A stretch of 13,866 bases of DNA from Bacteroidota bacterium (GCA_023388015.1 JAEWHB010000160.1:1-13866), one strand, 5' to 3'. Shown: positions 1 through 7,504, counted from the stretch's first letter. Notes: generated from the sequence alone by a model not told the origin. A program made the numbers and translations.

Positions 1-2549
1 TTCAGTTTCATCAAAGCTTCAACAGGTGTAAGTGTATTGATATCCAAGCCCATTAATTCTTCCCGAATGGATTCCAAAATCGGATCATCCAATTGGAAGA
101 AACTCAACTGCATATTTTCTTCGGTAAGTTTTTTGGTTTTATCGGCTATTTTTTCATTTACTTGCGAACTTTCCAGTGTTTTTAAAACTTCATTGGCACG
201 TTTCAAAACCCACTGCGGCATTCCCGCCATCTTTGCCACATGAATTCCGAAACTATGTTCACTTCCGCCCGGAACCAATTTTCGCATAAATAAAATTGTG
301 TCCTTGGCTTCTTTAACGCTGACATTGAAATTTTTTATTCTCGGAAAAGAATGGGTCATTTCATTGAGTTCGTGATAGTGTGTGGCGAATAAAGTTTTCG
401 GATTAACTTTTCCCTCGTGCAAAAATTCCGAAATCGCCCAAGCAATGGAAATTCCGTCATAAGTGCTGGTTCCACGCCCGATTTCGTCCAGAAGAATCAG
501 ACTTCTTTCCGATAAATTATTCAGAATGCTAGCGGTTTCATTCATTTCGACCATGAAAGTGGATTCGCCCGAAGAAATATTGTCCGAAGCACCCACGCGC
601 GTAAAGATTTTGTCGACAATCCCGATTTCTGCGCTCTTTGCAGGCACAAAACTCCCGATTTGTGCCATCAATACAATCAAAGCGGTTTGTCTCAACAATG
701 CTGATTTTCCCGACATATTAGGTCCGGTAATCATGATGATTTGTTGTTCTTTCGGAACAAGCGAAACGCTGTTGGCGATATAGTTTTCGCCGGGTTTGAG
801 TTGTTTTTCAATAACCGGATGGCGACCGTTTTCGATCAGTAAATCGAGCTTTTCTGTGATTTTCGGACGCATATAATGATGCTGAATGGCCAGTTCGGCA
901 AATGTAGAAAGCACATCCAATTGTGAAATCGTTCTGGCTGATTTTTGGATTTCATTCAAATGACCAAGCAAATTTTCCAGCAAATCAGTAAACAAACTCG
1001 TTTCCAGTGAAAGAATCCGCTCTTCGGCACCTAAAATCTGATTTTCATATTCTTTTAATTCTTCTGTAATATAGCGCTCGGCATTGACCAAAGTCTGTTT
1101 ACGGATCCAGTCCTCCGGAACTTTGTCTTTGTGTGTGTTCCGAACTTCTATGTAATAACCAAAAACGTTATTAAACGAAACCTTGATACTCGGAATTCCG
1201 GTTCGTTCGGTTTCGCGGATGCGCAATTCTTCCAGATAATCTTTTCCTTTTGTCTGTAGACCACGTAAATGATCAAGCTCTTCTGAAATACCGCTTGCAA
1301 TTACATTTCCTTTTACTAGCTGATGTGGAGGTTCTTCAGATAGGGTTTCCAGTAAATTTGTGTAAACTTCCGTCCAGTCATTTAATTCGTTTATTAAAAA
1401 TTGAATGGATTTATCTTTGGCTAATTTCCCTTTGATTTGGGTGATAATTTCTAAACTTTGTGCAACGGAAAGTAATTGTTTAGGCGTGATTTTTCCTGTC
1501 GAAATCTTTCCTGCCATTCGTTCCAAATCGCTTAATTTTTCAATGTTTTCCCGCAGAAAAATTCGTTTTTCATCATTTCTCAAAAAGAAATCTACGATTT
1601 CGTGACGCGCCTTTATTTTATCGGCATCTTTCAGAACCATCACTATCCAACGCTTGAGCAGTCTTGCGCCCATCGCCGATTTGGTTTGATCCAACACCGA
1701 AAGTAAAGTAACGGCATTTTCATGTGGCGAATAAATCAATTCCAGGTTGCGGATGGTAAAAGGATCCATCCAGACAAAGCTGTTTTCGTCCAGTCTTTGG
1801 ATCTGTGTTATATGTTGGATATCAAAATGATGTGTTTCGTCCAGATATGAAAAAACGGCACCGGCTGCAATTGTGGCAAGTTCAAGGTTTTCGATTCCAA
1901 AGCCTTTCAAAGATTTGACTTTGAAATGATGGGTTAATTTGTCAAATGCATAGTCCAACTGAAATGCCCAATCTTCGATTTGAAATGAACTTTTGATTTC
2001 GGGTAAATCTATTTTTTTTCTTTTCTGATAAATTACTTCACTTGGCCGGAAACTCTGCACCAGTTTGTGAAAGTGTTCTTTATTTCCTTCGGAAACCAGA
2101 AATTCCCCGGTCGAAATATCCAAAAGAGCAATTCCATACCGACCATCATTTTCATGAACGGCCATCAGGAAATTATTGGATTTGGCCGAAAGAACTTCGT
2201 CATTGAGCGCAACGCCGGGTGTTACCAATTCCGTTACACCGCGTTTTACAATGGTTTTCGTCATTTTTGGATCTTCCAATTGATCGCATATCGCAACACG
2301 AAGACCCGCCCGAACCAATTTGGGTAAATAAGTATCCAATGCGTGGTGAGGAAAACCGGCGAGTTCTATATGAGAAGCCGAGCCATTGGCCCGTTTGGTC
2401 AGAACAATGTCCAGGATTTTGGAACAACGGATGGCGTCATCGCCAAACGTTTCGTAAAAATCACCCACCCGAAAGAGAAGTAACGCATCGGGGTATTTAG
2501 CTTTGATGCTGTTGTACTGCTGCATTAAGGGTGTTTCTTTCTTTGCCAA
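1..2549 (-). CDS. mutS: DNA mismatch repair ATPase MutS (C-terminus cut by window edge)
   Basis: MutS recognises mismatched or looped bases in newly made DNA and recruits MutL. About 849 codons are visible and the frame stayed open in each of the six or so stretches I translated along its length. The mismatch-binding Phe-x-Glu motif (F31-Y-E33, in VGDFYETFG) lies near the N-terminus. The Walker A loop GPNMSGKSA begins at about residue 609 (699-725), and the Walker B/ABC signature DEIGRGTS at about residue 688 (465-488). A conserved LTPVEALMKL segment sits at the left edge, so only some 10-20 residues should be missing. Start choice: an ATG at 2525 would begin inside the conserved TPLMQQY block, so I prefer the TTG at 2549, which gives (M)AKKETPLMQQY; an in-frame TAA lies 12 bases upstream of that TTG. 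The gene is divergent from the methyltransferase gene at 2661. Function is sure; the exact start is less so. Confidence 0.97.
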   Translation of the reverse strand, partial: MAKKETPLMQQYNSIKAKYPDALLLFRVGDFYETFGDDAIRCSKILDIVLTKRANGSASHIELAGFPHHALDTYLPKLVRAGLRVAICDQLEDPKMTKTIVKRGVTELVTPGVALNDEVLSAKSNNFLMAVHENDGRYGIALLDISTGEFLVSEGNKEHFHKLVQSFRPSEVIYQKRKKIDLPEIKSSFQIEDWAFQLDYAFDKLTHHFKVKSLKGFGIENLELATIAAGAVFSYLDETHHFDIQHITQIQRLDENSFVWMDPFTIRNLELIYSPHENAVTLLSVLDQTKSAMGARLLKRWIVMVLKDADKIKARHEIVDFFLRNDEKRIFLRENIEKLSDLERMAGKISTGKITPKQLLSVAQSLEIITQIKGKLAKDKSIQFLINELNDWTEVYTNLLETLSEEPPHQLVKGNVIASGISEELDHLRGLQTKGKDYLEELRIRETERTGIPSIKVSFNNVFGYYIEVRNTHKDKVPEDWIRKQTLVNAERYITEELKEYENQILGAEERILSLETSLFTDLLENLLGHLNEIQKSARTISQLDVLSTFAELAIQHHYMRPKITEKLDLLIENGRHPVIEKQLKPGENYIANSVSLVPKEQQIIMITGPNMSGKSALLRQTALIVLMAQIGSFVPAKSAEIGIVDKIFTRVGASDNISSGESTFMVEMNETASILNNLSERSLILLDEIGRGTSTYDGISIAWAISEFLHEGKVNPKTLFATHYHELNEMTHSFPRIKNFNVSVKEAKDTILFMRKLVPGGSEHSFGIHVAKMAGMPQWVLKRANEVLKTLESSQVNEKIADKTKKLTEENMQLSFFQLDDPILESIREELMGLDINTLTPVEALMKL

Positions 2550-2660
2550 TTTCTTTTTGATTTAAGATTGCTAAGTTAGGGAAATTGTCTGTTTTGGCAG
2601 AGGATGTTGAAAAATCCTCCATTACTTTTAAATATCAGTAGAAGTCCCGATTTTTGTGCC

Positions 2661-3197
2661 ATGAGAAAATTAAAGCTGGAGGAACTGGGGAGAATTTCGG
2701 TGGAAGAATTTAAGGCAACCGAGAAAATTCCGGTCGTTGTGATTCTGGATAACATCAGGAGTATGTATAACATTGGTTCGGTTTTCAGAACTGCCGATGC
2801 TTTTTTGATTGAAAAGATTTATCTCTGCGGAATTACGGCAACTCCGCCACACAAAGAAATCAGGAAAACGGCTTTGGGTGCAACAGAAAGTGTGGAGTGG
2901 GAATATGTAAAAGATATTCCGGAATTGATTCAGGATTTGAAAGAGAAAAATTTCCAAATTTTATCTATCGAACAAACTCAAGGAAGTAGAAACCTTTCGG
3001 AAGTTGCAGTAGAATCAAATGGGAAATTTGCCGTTATTTTCGGAAATGAGGTAGACGGGGTTCAGCAGGAAGTAATCAATCAGAGTGATTTTTGCATCGA
3101 AATTCCGCAAGGCGGAACCAAACATTCGCTCAATGTAAGTGTTTGCGCCGGAATTGTGTTGTGGGAGATGTTTAAAAAATTAAGAATTAAGAATTAA
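2661..3197 (+). CDS. TrmH/SpoU-family RNA 2'-O-methyltransferase
   Basis: Predicted SAM-dependent SPOUT methyltransferase of 178 residues that would 2'-O-methylate a tRNA or rRNA nucleotide in the cytosol. All three SPOUT motifs are visible: motif 1 around residues 31-43 (NIRSMYNIGSVFR, with the catalytic-type Arg), motif 2 at 127-134 (FGNEVDGV), and motif 3 at 148-160 (IPQGGTKHSLNVS), which forms the knotted cofactor pocket. An in-frame ATG at 2604 would add 19 residues (MLKNPPLLL...) that look like translated intergenic sequence. I therefore use the ATG at 2661, which gives MRKLKLEEL, the start I remember for flavobacterial relatives. The last codons and the stop lie in a 7-bp tandem repeat. 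It is the first gene of the plus-strand run leading to mscL. The target nucleotide cannot be told from sequence, so no symbol is given. Confidence 0.93.
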   Translation: MRKLKLEELGRISVEEFKATEKIPVVVILDNIRSMYNIGSVFRTADAFLIEKIYLCGITATPPHKEIRKTALGATESVEWEYVKDIPELIQDLKEKNFQILSIEQTQGSRNLSEVAVESNGKFAVIFGNEVDGVQQEVINQSDFCIEIPQGGTKHSLNVSVCAGIVLWEMFKKLRIKN

Positions 3198-3202
3198 GAA
3201 TT
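3178..3202. repeat. 7-bp tandem repeat (TAAGAAT x3) across the methyltransferase stop codon
   Basis: Three exact copies of TAAGAAT occupy 3181-3201, and the same period continues partly on each side. The repeat encodes the last residues (LRIKN) and supplies the TAA stop at 3195-3197. A run of seven T follows directly (3201-3207). Short tandem repeats like this can gain or lose copies by replication slippage. Confidence 0.9.
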
Positions 3203-3225
3203 TTTTTAAGTTAAAATCCTATTTT

Positions 3226-3233
3226 TACATTTG
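3226..3233 (+). promoter_or_regulatory. Putative Bacteroidota -7 box (TACATTTG) before yidD
   Basis: TACATTTG matches the TAnnTTTG -7 consensus of Bacteroidota primary sigma factors at every defined position. It ends six bases before the yidD ATG at 3240, so a transcript starting at the usual distance would begin at or just before the start codon. I do not see a convincing -33 TTG at the usual 17-23 base spacing; the upstream DNA is only T- and A-rich. It may be a second promoter inside a longer operon. Confidence 0.4.
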
Positions 3234-3239
3234 TACGAA

Positions 3240-3485
3240 ATGAATTCGTTCCAAAAAATTATCATTTTGCCTTTTATTGGATTGGTTAGATTTTACCAAT
3301 TGACAATTTCTCCGTGGATGGGAAGTAATTGCCGTTTTACGCCTACTTGTTCGCATTATATGTTGGACGCATTGCGAACGCACGGATTGATAAAAGGTTT
3401 ATATTTGGGGACGAAAAGAATTTTCAGATGCCATCCTTGGGGTGGAAGCGGGTATGACCCCGTGCCTAAAAAAGAAAAAATATGA
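3240..3485 (+). CDS. yidD: YidD, membrane protein insertion efficiency factor
   Basis: Small (81-residue) YidD/DUF37 protein that sits on the inner face of the cytoplasmic membrane and helps the YidC insertase place proteins in the membrane. The family core is intact: RFYQLTISPW (17-26), the cysteines C31 and C37 in CRFTPTC, and the C-terminal C64-HPWGGSGYDPVP. A TTG at 3231 is in frame upstream, but the ATG at 3240 gives the usual family start, a short lead into an amphipathic helix (MNSFQKIIILPFIGL). Its stop overlaps the lgt start by four bases (ATGA, 3482-3485), which suggests translational coupling. Unlike the classical arrangement, no yidC, rnpA or rpmH is seen next to it here. Confidence 0.95.
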   Translation: MNSFQKIIILPFIGLVRFYQLTISPWMGSNCRFTPTCSHYMLDALRTHGLIKGLYLGTKRIFRCHPWGGSGYDPVPKKEKI

Positions 3486-4384
3486 CAAATTTATTTTTGG
3501 CGATTACCTGGAACATCGATCCGGTATTGTTTGATTTTGGAATCATCAAAATCCATTATTATAGTCTGATGTGGATTCTTGCCTTTGTGATAGGGTGGTA
3601 TTTGATGAAAAAAATGATGGAAATTGATAAAATTGATATCAAACTATTGGATCCTTTGTTTTTGTATGCTTTTTTAGGTGTGATCATTGGAGCAAGATTG
3701 GGTGAACTGTTTTATAATTTCGACACTTATCAAGGAATGCCGGTTGGTCAGGCGCTTATAGAGGTTTTTCTGCCGGTTCAGCGCAATCCTGAATCTTCTG
3801 CATTTTTTGGACTTCTTCAGGGATATGAATTTTCAGGATTCAGAGGACTTGCCAGTCATGGAGCGGCTTTGGGATTTTTATTGTCGGCTTATTTATTCAA
3901 TCGAAAATATTTAAAGAAAAATTTACTTTGGTTATTAGATCGGGTTGCTATAACAGTTCCATTGGGTGGAGCAGCGATTCGGGTTGGGAATTTCATCAAC
4001 TCTGAAATTGTTGGGAAACCGTCCGATATGCCTTGGGCGGTGAAATTTGTTCAACAAAGTGCAGGTTATGGCGATAATTTGATTGCTCGGCATCCGGCTC
4101 AGTTGTATGAAGCGATTTGTTATGTGATTATTTTCTTTATTTTGTGGCATTTTTATCGCAAAACTGACAAGAAATATCACCAAGGATATATTTTTGGTTT
4201 GTTTTTTACTTTGTTGTGGAGTGTTCGGTTTTTTGTGGAATTCTTCAAAGAAAATCAAGGAGATGAATTTGTCGCTCAGGCTTTGAACATCGGACTAAAC
4301 AACGGGCAGATTCTAAGTATTCCGTTTATAATCGCAGGTGTAATTGTGATGATAACTGCGAAAAATAGAATTTATAAAGATTAA
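3482..4384 (+). CDS. lgt: Prolipoprotein diacylglyceryl transferase Lgt
   Basis: Integral inner-membrane enzyme that moves diacylglycerol from phosphatidylglycerol onto the lipobox cysteine of prolipoproteins, the first step of lipoprotein maturation. The 300-residue protein has several hydrophobic segments (roughly 22-42, 56-76, 124-140, 209-224, 236-254 and 278-292). Likely functional residues are H126 in SHGAALG (the usual second Gly of HGG is Ala here), the signature R167-VGNFINSE-E175 with N170, R203-HPAQLYE, and R249. The stretch between about 80 and 120 (YQGMPVGQ...FRGLASHG) is longer than in E. coli Lgt and, from memory, typical of Bacteroidota homologues. It overlaps yidD by four bases, and a predicted lipoprotein gene follows after 11 bases. 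Confidence 0.97.
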   Translation: MTNLFLAITWNIDPVLFDFGIIKIHYYSLMWILAFVIGWYLMKKMMEIDKIDIKLLDPLFLYAFLGVIIGARLGELFYNFDTYQGMPVGQALIEVFLPVQRNPESSAFFGLLQGYEFSGFRGLASHGAALGFLLSAYLFNRKYLKKNLLWLLDRVAITVPLGGAAIRVGNFINSEIVGKPSDMPWAVKFVQQSAGYGDNLIARHPAQLYEAICYVIIFFILWHFYRKTDKKYHQGYIFGLFFTLLWSVRFFVEFFKENQGDEFVAQALNIGLNNGQILSIPFIIAGVIVMITAKNRIYKD

Positions 4385-4395
4385 AGAATAAAAAA

Positions 4396-4917
4396 ATGAA
4401 AAGATTAGTTTTTGCAATGGGTTTGTTAACCGTTATGGTTGCTTGTGATCAAAAGGGAAGTTCAGATCCGGTGGGAGAAATTACAGAAGTGGAAATTGAA
4501 TTCACCAAAAACGGAGAACTTGAATTTTTGAATGAAAATGGTGATCCCTTTCAGAAAATCAATATTGAAATTGCCGATACGCCCAACAAAAGAGCAAGAG
4601 GCTTGATGGACCGTACAGAAATGAAAGAAAAAGACGGAATGCTTTTTATTTTTGAAGATGATGAAATCAGACCCCATACTTTTTATATGAAAAACACCCG
4701 GATTCCGCTAGATATTATGTATTTCGATAAAGATTCGGTGTTGATAAACATTGCGAGAAACGCACAGCCAGGAGCAGAATCTGCAATGAGCCCGGGTGGG
4801 ACAGTTGCTGCCGCTGCAGGGGATTCTAAATTTGTAGTGGAAATCAATGGCGGATTAGCTGAAGACTGGAACATCCAAGAAGGCGTGACAAAAATTCGCT
4901 GGAATAGGACAAATTAA
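4396..4917 (+). CDS. DUF192-domain lipoprotein
   Basis: Predicted 173-residue lipoprotein with a DUF192 domain; the biochemical role of this family is not settled. The N-terminus has a positive start (MKR), a hydrophobic core and a lipobox-like VMVAC, with lipidation expected at C17. The DUF192 domain spans about 53-170. It includes the conserved IADTPNKRARGLMDR (59-73), the MLFIF segment (82-86), the FYMKNTRIPLDIMYFD block (96-111) and a late NGGLAEDWNI. The mature N-terminus is CDQKGSSD, an acidic/polar linker. The gene follows lgt, the enzyme expected to modify it, after 11 bases, so the two are probably cotranscribed. Family and lipoprotein nature are well supported; the cellular role is unknown. 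Confidence 0.92.
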   Translation: MKRLVFAMGLLTVMVACDQKGSSDPVGEITEVEIEFTKNGELEFLNENGDPFQKINIEIADTPNKRARGLMDRTEMKEKDGMLFIFEDDEIRPHTFYMKNTRIPLDIMYFDKDSVLINIARNAQPGAESAMSPGGTVAAAAGDSKFVVEINGGLAEDWNIQEGVTKIRWNRTN

Positions 4918-4957
4918 AAAAAATACTTAATTTTAAATCAATCTAAAATTATATAAT

Positions 4958-5329
4958 ATGGGAATGGTTAAAGAATTCAAAGAATTTGCTTTTAAAGGCA
5001 ATGTAATTGATCTGGCAGTCGGTGTGATCATCGGGGCTGCTTTTGGAGCGATTATCAGTTCGGCAGTGGATGATGTGATTACACCACTTATTCTGACTCC
5101 GGTGATGGAAGCGTCTGGAGTAGAAAACCTAGAATTGTTGGAATGGAATGGTATAAAATACGGAAATTTCCTTTCCGCTATCATCAAGTTTCTTATGATT
5201 GCTTTTGTTTTATTTTTCTTAATTAAAGGAGCTAATAAATTAAACAAGAAAGAAGAAGCTGCGCCGGCAGGGCCTTCCAATGAAGAAGTTCTTCTTACTG
5301 AAATTCGGGATATTCTGAAAAATAAATAA
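4958..5329 (+). CDS. mscL: Large-conductance mechanosensitive channel MscL
   Basis: Pore-forming inner-membrane channel (a homopentamer in studied homologues) that opens under membrane tension and releases solutes on osmotic downshock. At 123 residues it has a normal length for the family. It begins with the amphipathic N-terminal helix (KEFKEFAFKGNVIDLAVGVIIG), followed by the pore-lining first membrane segment (about 14-44) with small residues G22, G26 and G30. A short periplasmic loop comes next, then the second membrane segment (about 71-90). The cytoplasmic C-terminal helix carries a charged KKEE cluster and EEVLLTEIRDIL. It lies 40 bp downstream of the DUF192 gene with no terminator between, and is followed directly by a rho-independent terminator, so it probably ends the transcription unit. 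Confidence 0.97.
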   Translation: MGMVKEFKEFAFKGNVIDLAVGVIIGAAFGAIISSAVDDVITPLILTPVMEASGVENLELLEWNGIKYGNFLSAIIKFLMIAFVLFFLIKGANKLNKKEEAAPAGPSNEEVLLTEIRDILKNK

Positions 5330-5351
5330 ACAGAATATTTAACAAATATAG

Positions 5352-5374
5352 GCCGGTTTTCACCGGCTTTTTTT
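5352..5374 (+). terminator. Rho-independent terminator of mscL
   Basis: Six-base-pair GC-rich stem GCCGGT/ACCGGC (5352-5357 with 5362-5367) closing a TTTC loop, followed by seven T (5368-5374). It starts 22 bases after the mscL stop codon. The roughly 140 bp from here to the next terminator hold no gene or site that I can support. Confidence 0.9.
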
Positions 5375-5512
5375 ATGTCTTAAGCTGAGGTGTGTGGACT
5401 TTAATTAGAAGTCAGAATTTTGTGGTATAAGGCTGGCATATAAGTTATTGTATTTAAAATTCCATAGGATAAGGGGAGTTTTTTGGATAATAAAACATAC
5501 AATTTACCTCAT

Positions 5513-5541
5513 AAAAAAAGGGATGCATTTGCATCCCTTTT
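5513..5541 (-). terminator. Terminator of the ompA-family gene, potentially bidirectional
   Basis: AAAAGGGATGC and GCATCCCTTTT (5516-5526 with 5531-5541) form an 11-bp stem around an ATTT loop; the loop bases A and T could pair further. On the minus strand the hairpin is followed by a T-run, seen as the A-run 5513-5519. It lies 19 bases past the stop codon of the OmpA-family gene. T residues also follow on the plus strand, so it could block read-through from the mscL side too. Confidence 0.9.
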
Positions 5542-5560
5542 GAAATTTATAGTGATTTTA

Positions 5561-7018
5561 CTATTGTTTGTATTCTACGCCATCGATTGCTTCACCATAA
5601 GGCTTGAAGATTACGCGACGGTTTTCAAGGTTTTTCCATGCAGGACAGTTCGTCACAGGATCACACTCTTTGTGTTTTAGATCTGATTCACCTTTCCCAA
5701 CAGGGTATAGCTGTGTTGATGGAATTCCTTTGTTCACAAGGTATCTCACAACTGAAGCTGCTCTCCTTTCTGAAAGATCTTGGTTGTATGCAACTGGACC
5801 AGCCGCATCAGTATGACCTTCTACGTAGAAATTGTAGGAAGGATGCGCCTGAAGGATATCAAATGCTGCATTTAATTTCGGATAAGAAACTTCTCTGATA
5901 ACATCTTTGTCATAGTCAAACTCAATTCCTTGAAGAAGATCTGAAATGCTTGATGCAATTGAACCGATACTTACTTCCACAATTGGTTTAGGACAACCAT
6001 TATTAGTTGGAGGACCAGGGATGGTAGGACATTCGTCAATTGAATCTGGAACACCATCGTTATCAGAATCAAGCGGACAACCTGCTCCATCAACTTTTAG
6101 ACCTTCCGGCGTATCTGGACATTTGTCATATAGATTACAAACGCCATCATTGTCATCGTCAGCACATGGAATATCTGTAGAAGGAGTCGCGCTAATTGAA
6201 GTCAAAGGATCATGCCACTGCAAAGATTCTTTGTGTCGACCAATTTTATAATGCACCCCAAGAGATAACGTAATCATATTATCATCACGACCTTCTTCAA
6301 TGTCAGCCAACGTCCATTCACCTGGAATAGGGTTTCCTGATCCATCAAAGGATTCGTCACCTGTCATTACGTACATAGCTCTCATTTCCAAATCAAACCT
6401 CTGGCTTAATTTATATCTTAAACCGGTTCCGACTTGTGCGAAAATCGAACGGTCATTGAATTTAACATCACCTTCTACCGGTGTATGCCATTGGTTATAA
6501 CCTGAGCCGTCACCATAATCGTAACGGGCTTTTCTTTCTGCTTTATAAGAAATGATTCCGGCACCGGCATATACATGCCAAGCCCATCTGAAAGGTGAAT
6601 CATTGTCGATTCTTCTAAAAAGCATACTCATGTTCAGGTCTCCCATAAGGCTAAGACCAAAATACTCGGTTCTACCGTCCCAGGCGTTAACGTAATTCAA
6701 TTGATTACCTTCACCATATTGGCGCGTTTTCCCGTATTGTCCCATTAATGCGATTCCGACTGCATGGGTTACTTCTTTGGTAACCTGCAACTGAACATCA
6801 TATCCGGGAATAAATCTCCCATCTCCCCAAGAAACTAAATCTGTATTTTGCAAAGCATTTGCTCCGACAAAAGCAGAGATATACCAATCATTGAATTCTT
6901 TTTCAGCGTTGGTAAACTTCTTGGTTTGAGTGGTTTCGTTTAACGAATTATTCGTCTCCTGTGCACTTAGAAACTGGAAACAAATCAATGACAAAGAGAG
7001 TAAACAAATTTTTCTCAT
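5561..7018 (-). CDS. OmpA-family outer-membrane protein with TSP3 repeats
   Basis: A 485-residue envelope protein expected to link the outer membrane to peptidoglycan. A signal peptide (residues 1-19, ending LSAQ) is followed by a region with alternating aromatic/polar stretches that fits an outer-membrane beta-barrel (about 43-260). Next come two thrombospondin type 3-like calcium motifs, DDDNDGVCNLYDKCP (287-301) and DSDNDGVPDSIDECP (317-331), and a Pro-rich linker. The C-terminal OmpA domain spans about 364-474. In it, GHTD (D404) and LSERR (R419) have the same 15-residue spacing as the diaminopimelate-binding Asp and Arg of E. coli OmpA. A cysteine pair in the domain (C452, C458, in ECDPVTNCPAW) may form a disulphide. 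It has its own putative promoter and a terminator. General OmpA-family assignment is strong; a specific symbol is not justified. Confidence 0.95.
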   Translation of the reverse strand: MRKICLLSLSLICFQFLSAQETNNSLNETTQTKKFTNAEKEFNDWYISAFVGANALQNTDLVSWGDGRFIPGYDVQLQVTKEVTHAVGIALMGQYGKTRQYGEGNQLNYVNAWDGRTEYFGLSLMGDLNMSMLFRRIDNDSPFRWAWHVYAGAGIISYKAERKARYDYGDGSGYNQWHTPVEGDVKFNDRSIFAQVGTGLRYKLSQRFDLEMRAMYVMTGDESFDGSGNPIPGEWTLADIEEGRDDNMITLSLGVHYKIGRHKESLQWHDPLTSISATPSTDIPCADDDNDGVCNLYDKCPDTPEGLKVDGAGCPLDSDNDGVPDSIDECPTIPGPPTNNGCPKPIVEVSIGSIASSISDLLQGIEFDYDKDVIREVSYPKLNAAFDILQAHPSYNFYVEGHTDAAGPVAYNQDLSERRAASVVRYLVNKGIPSTQLYPVGKGESDLKHKECDPVTNCPAWKNLENRRVIFKPYGEAIDGVEYKQ

Positions 7019-7066
7019 AGATTATTTTTGGGTAGGTTAAATACTCAATAATTTTGTTTAATTCAG

Positions 7067-7074
7067 CAAATTTA
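7067..7074 (-). promoter_or_regulatory. Putative -7 box (TAAATTTG) of the ompA-family gene
   Basis: Read on the minus strand, TAAATTTG matches the Bacteroidota TAnnTTTG consensus. It lies 48 bases before the ATG at 7018, leaving a leader of about 40 bases that is strongly AT-rich. The matching -33 region would fall around 7094-7098, over the folK stop codon, and shows no clean TTG. A strong own promoter is expected for an abundant OmpA-like protein. Confidence 0.45.
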
Positions 7075-7095
7075 GTAAAATTATCTGTTTTAACA

Positions 7096-7497
7096 CTAAA
7101 TGATAATTTTTTTTACGAATTTTCTGGTTATGATTTGGTGATGCGGAATTGTGAGTTTTTTACTTTCATAAAATAGATTGTTGAAATTTAATATGTCGAT
7201 ATCTATCAAACGATCTTGATATCTTTGATCTGTTTTATTATAGACTCTGCCCATTTGTTTTTCAATGTTTTTTATTTTTGCGAGCGCCTGCATTGGGGAA
7301 AGCGCAGATTCAATTTTGATAACTTGGTTTAAAAATCTATTTTCAGATTCAAATCCGTCAGGAATAGTTTCAATTATTTCAGATTTTTGAATGATGGTTC
7401 CAATTTCCAATTCGATGTGTTTTTGAGCCATAATCAAATTTGATTTTCTATCAAAAAGATTTGAACCTAGTAACAAATTGACCTTGTTGTGCGACAT
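7096..7497 (-). CDS. folK: FolK, 7,8-dihydro-6-hydroxymethylpterin pyrophosphokinase
   Basis: Cytosolic HPPK enzyme of folate synthesis that transfers pyrophosphate from ATP to 6-hydroxymethyl-dihydropterin, making the substrate of dihydropteroate synthase. Visible motifs are the N-terminal LLLGSN (8-13), the pterin-binding-type NRFLNQVI (53-60), the MGRV (82-85) and QDRLIDIDIL block (94-103) with the metal-binding Asp pair D99 and D101, and IPHHQI (117-122). At 133 residues it is shorter than the roughly 159 of E. coli HPPK; the C-terminus ends soon after the IPH motif at FVKKIII. The frame stays open upstream to 7704, but that extension would lie inside sppA on the other strand and lacks family motifs, so I use the ATG at 7497 (MSHNKVNLLLGSN). 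Confidence 0.92.
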   Translation of the reverse strand: MSHNKVNLLLGSNLFDRKSNLIMAQKHIELEIGTIIQKSEIIETIPDGFESENRFLNQVIKIESALSPMQALAKIKNIEKQMGRVYNKTDQRYQDRLIDIDILNFNNLFYESKKLTIPHHQIITRKFVKKIII

Positions 7498-7504
7498 ATA
7501 TCGC
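7491..7504. other. Imperfect 14-bp palindrome at the folK start, possible operator
   Basis: GCGACATATATCGC has GCGA/TCGC arms around ATAT with one mismatched pair. It covers the folK start codon and lies about 25 bp before the sppA start, in the shared divergent control region. Palindromes of this size also arise by chance in AT-rich DNA. Confidence 0.2.

Noticed and set aside
463..783. Plus-strand open frame of 106 codons
   Set aside because: It lies opposite the intact MutS ATPase domain and has no family motifs; it is a shadow of mutS.
2067..2500. Several overlapping short open frames on both strands
   Set aside because: All fall within the N-terminal part of mutS, whose conserved frame explains the sequence.
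2604..2660. Upstream start for the RNA methyltransferase
   Set aside because: The extra 19 residues do not resemble the family N-terminus; MRKLKLEEL at 2661 does.
3231..3239. TTG start for yidD
   Set aside because: It overlaps the putative -7 box and adds three residues not expected at the family start; the ATG at 3240 is better.
5483..5680. 65-codon plus-strand open frame
   Set aside because: It runs through the palindromic terminator and into the antisense of the OmpA-family gene.
5946..6251. 101-codon plus-strand open frame
   Set aside because: It is antisense to the TSP3-repeat and linker part of the OmpA-family gene; the composition is explained by those repeats.
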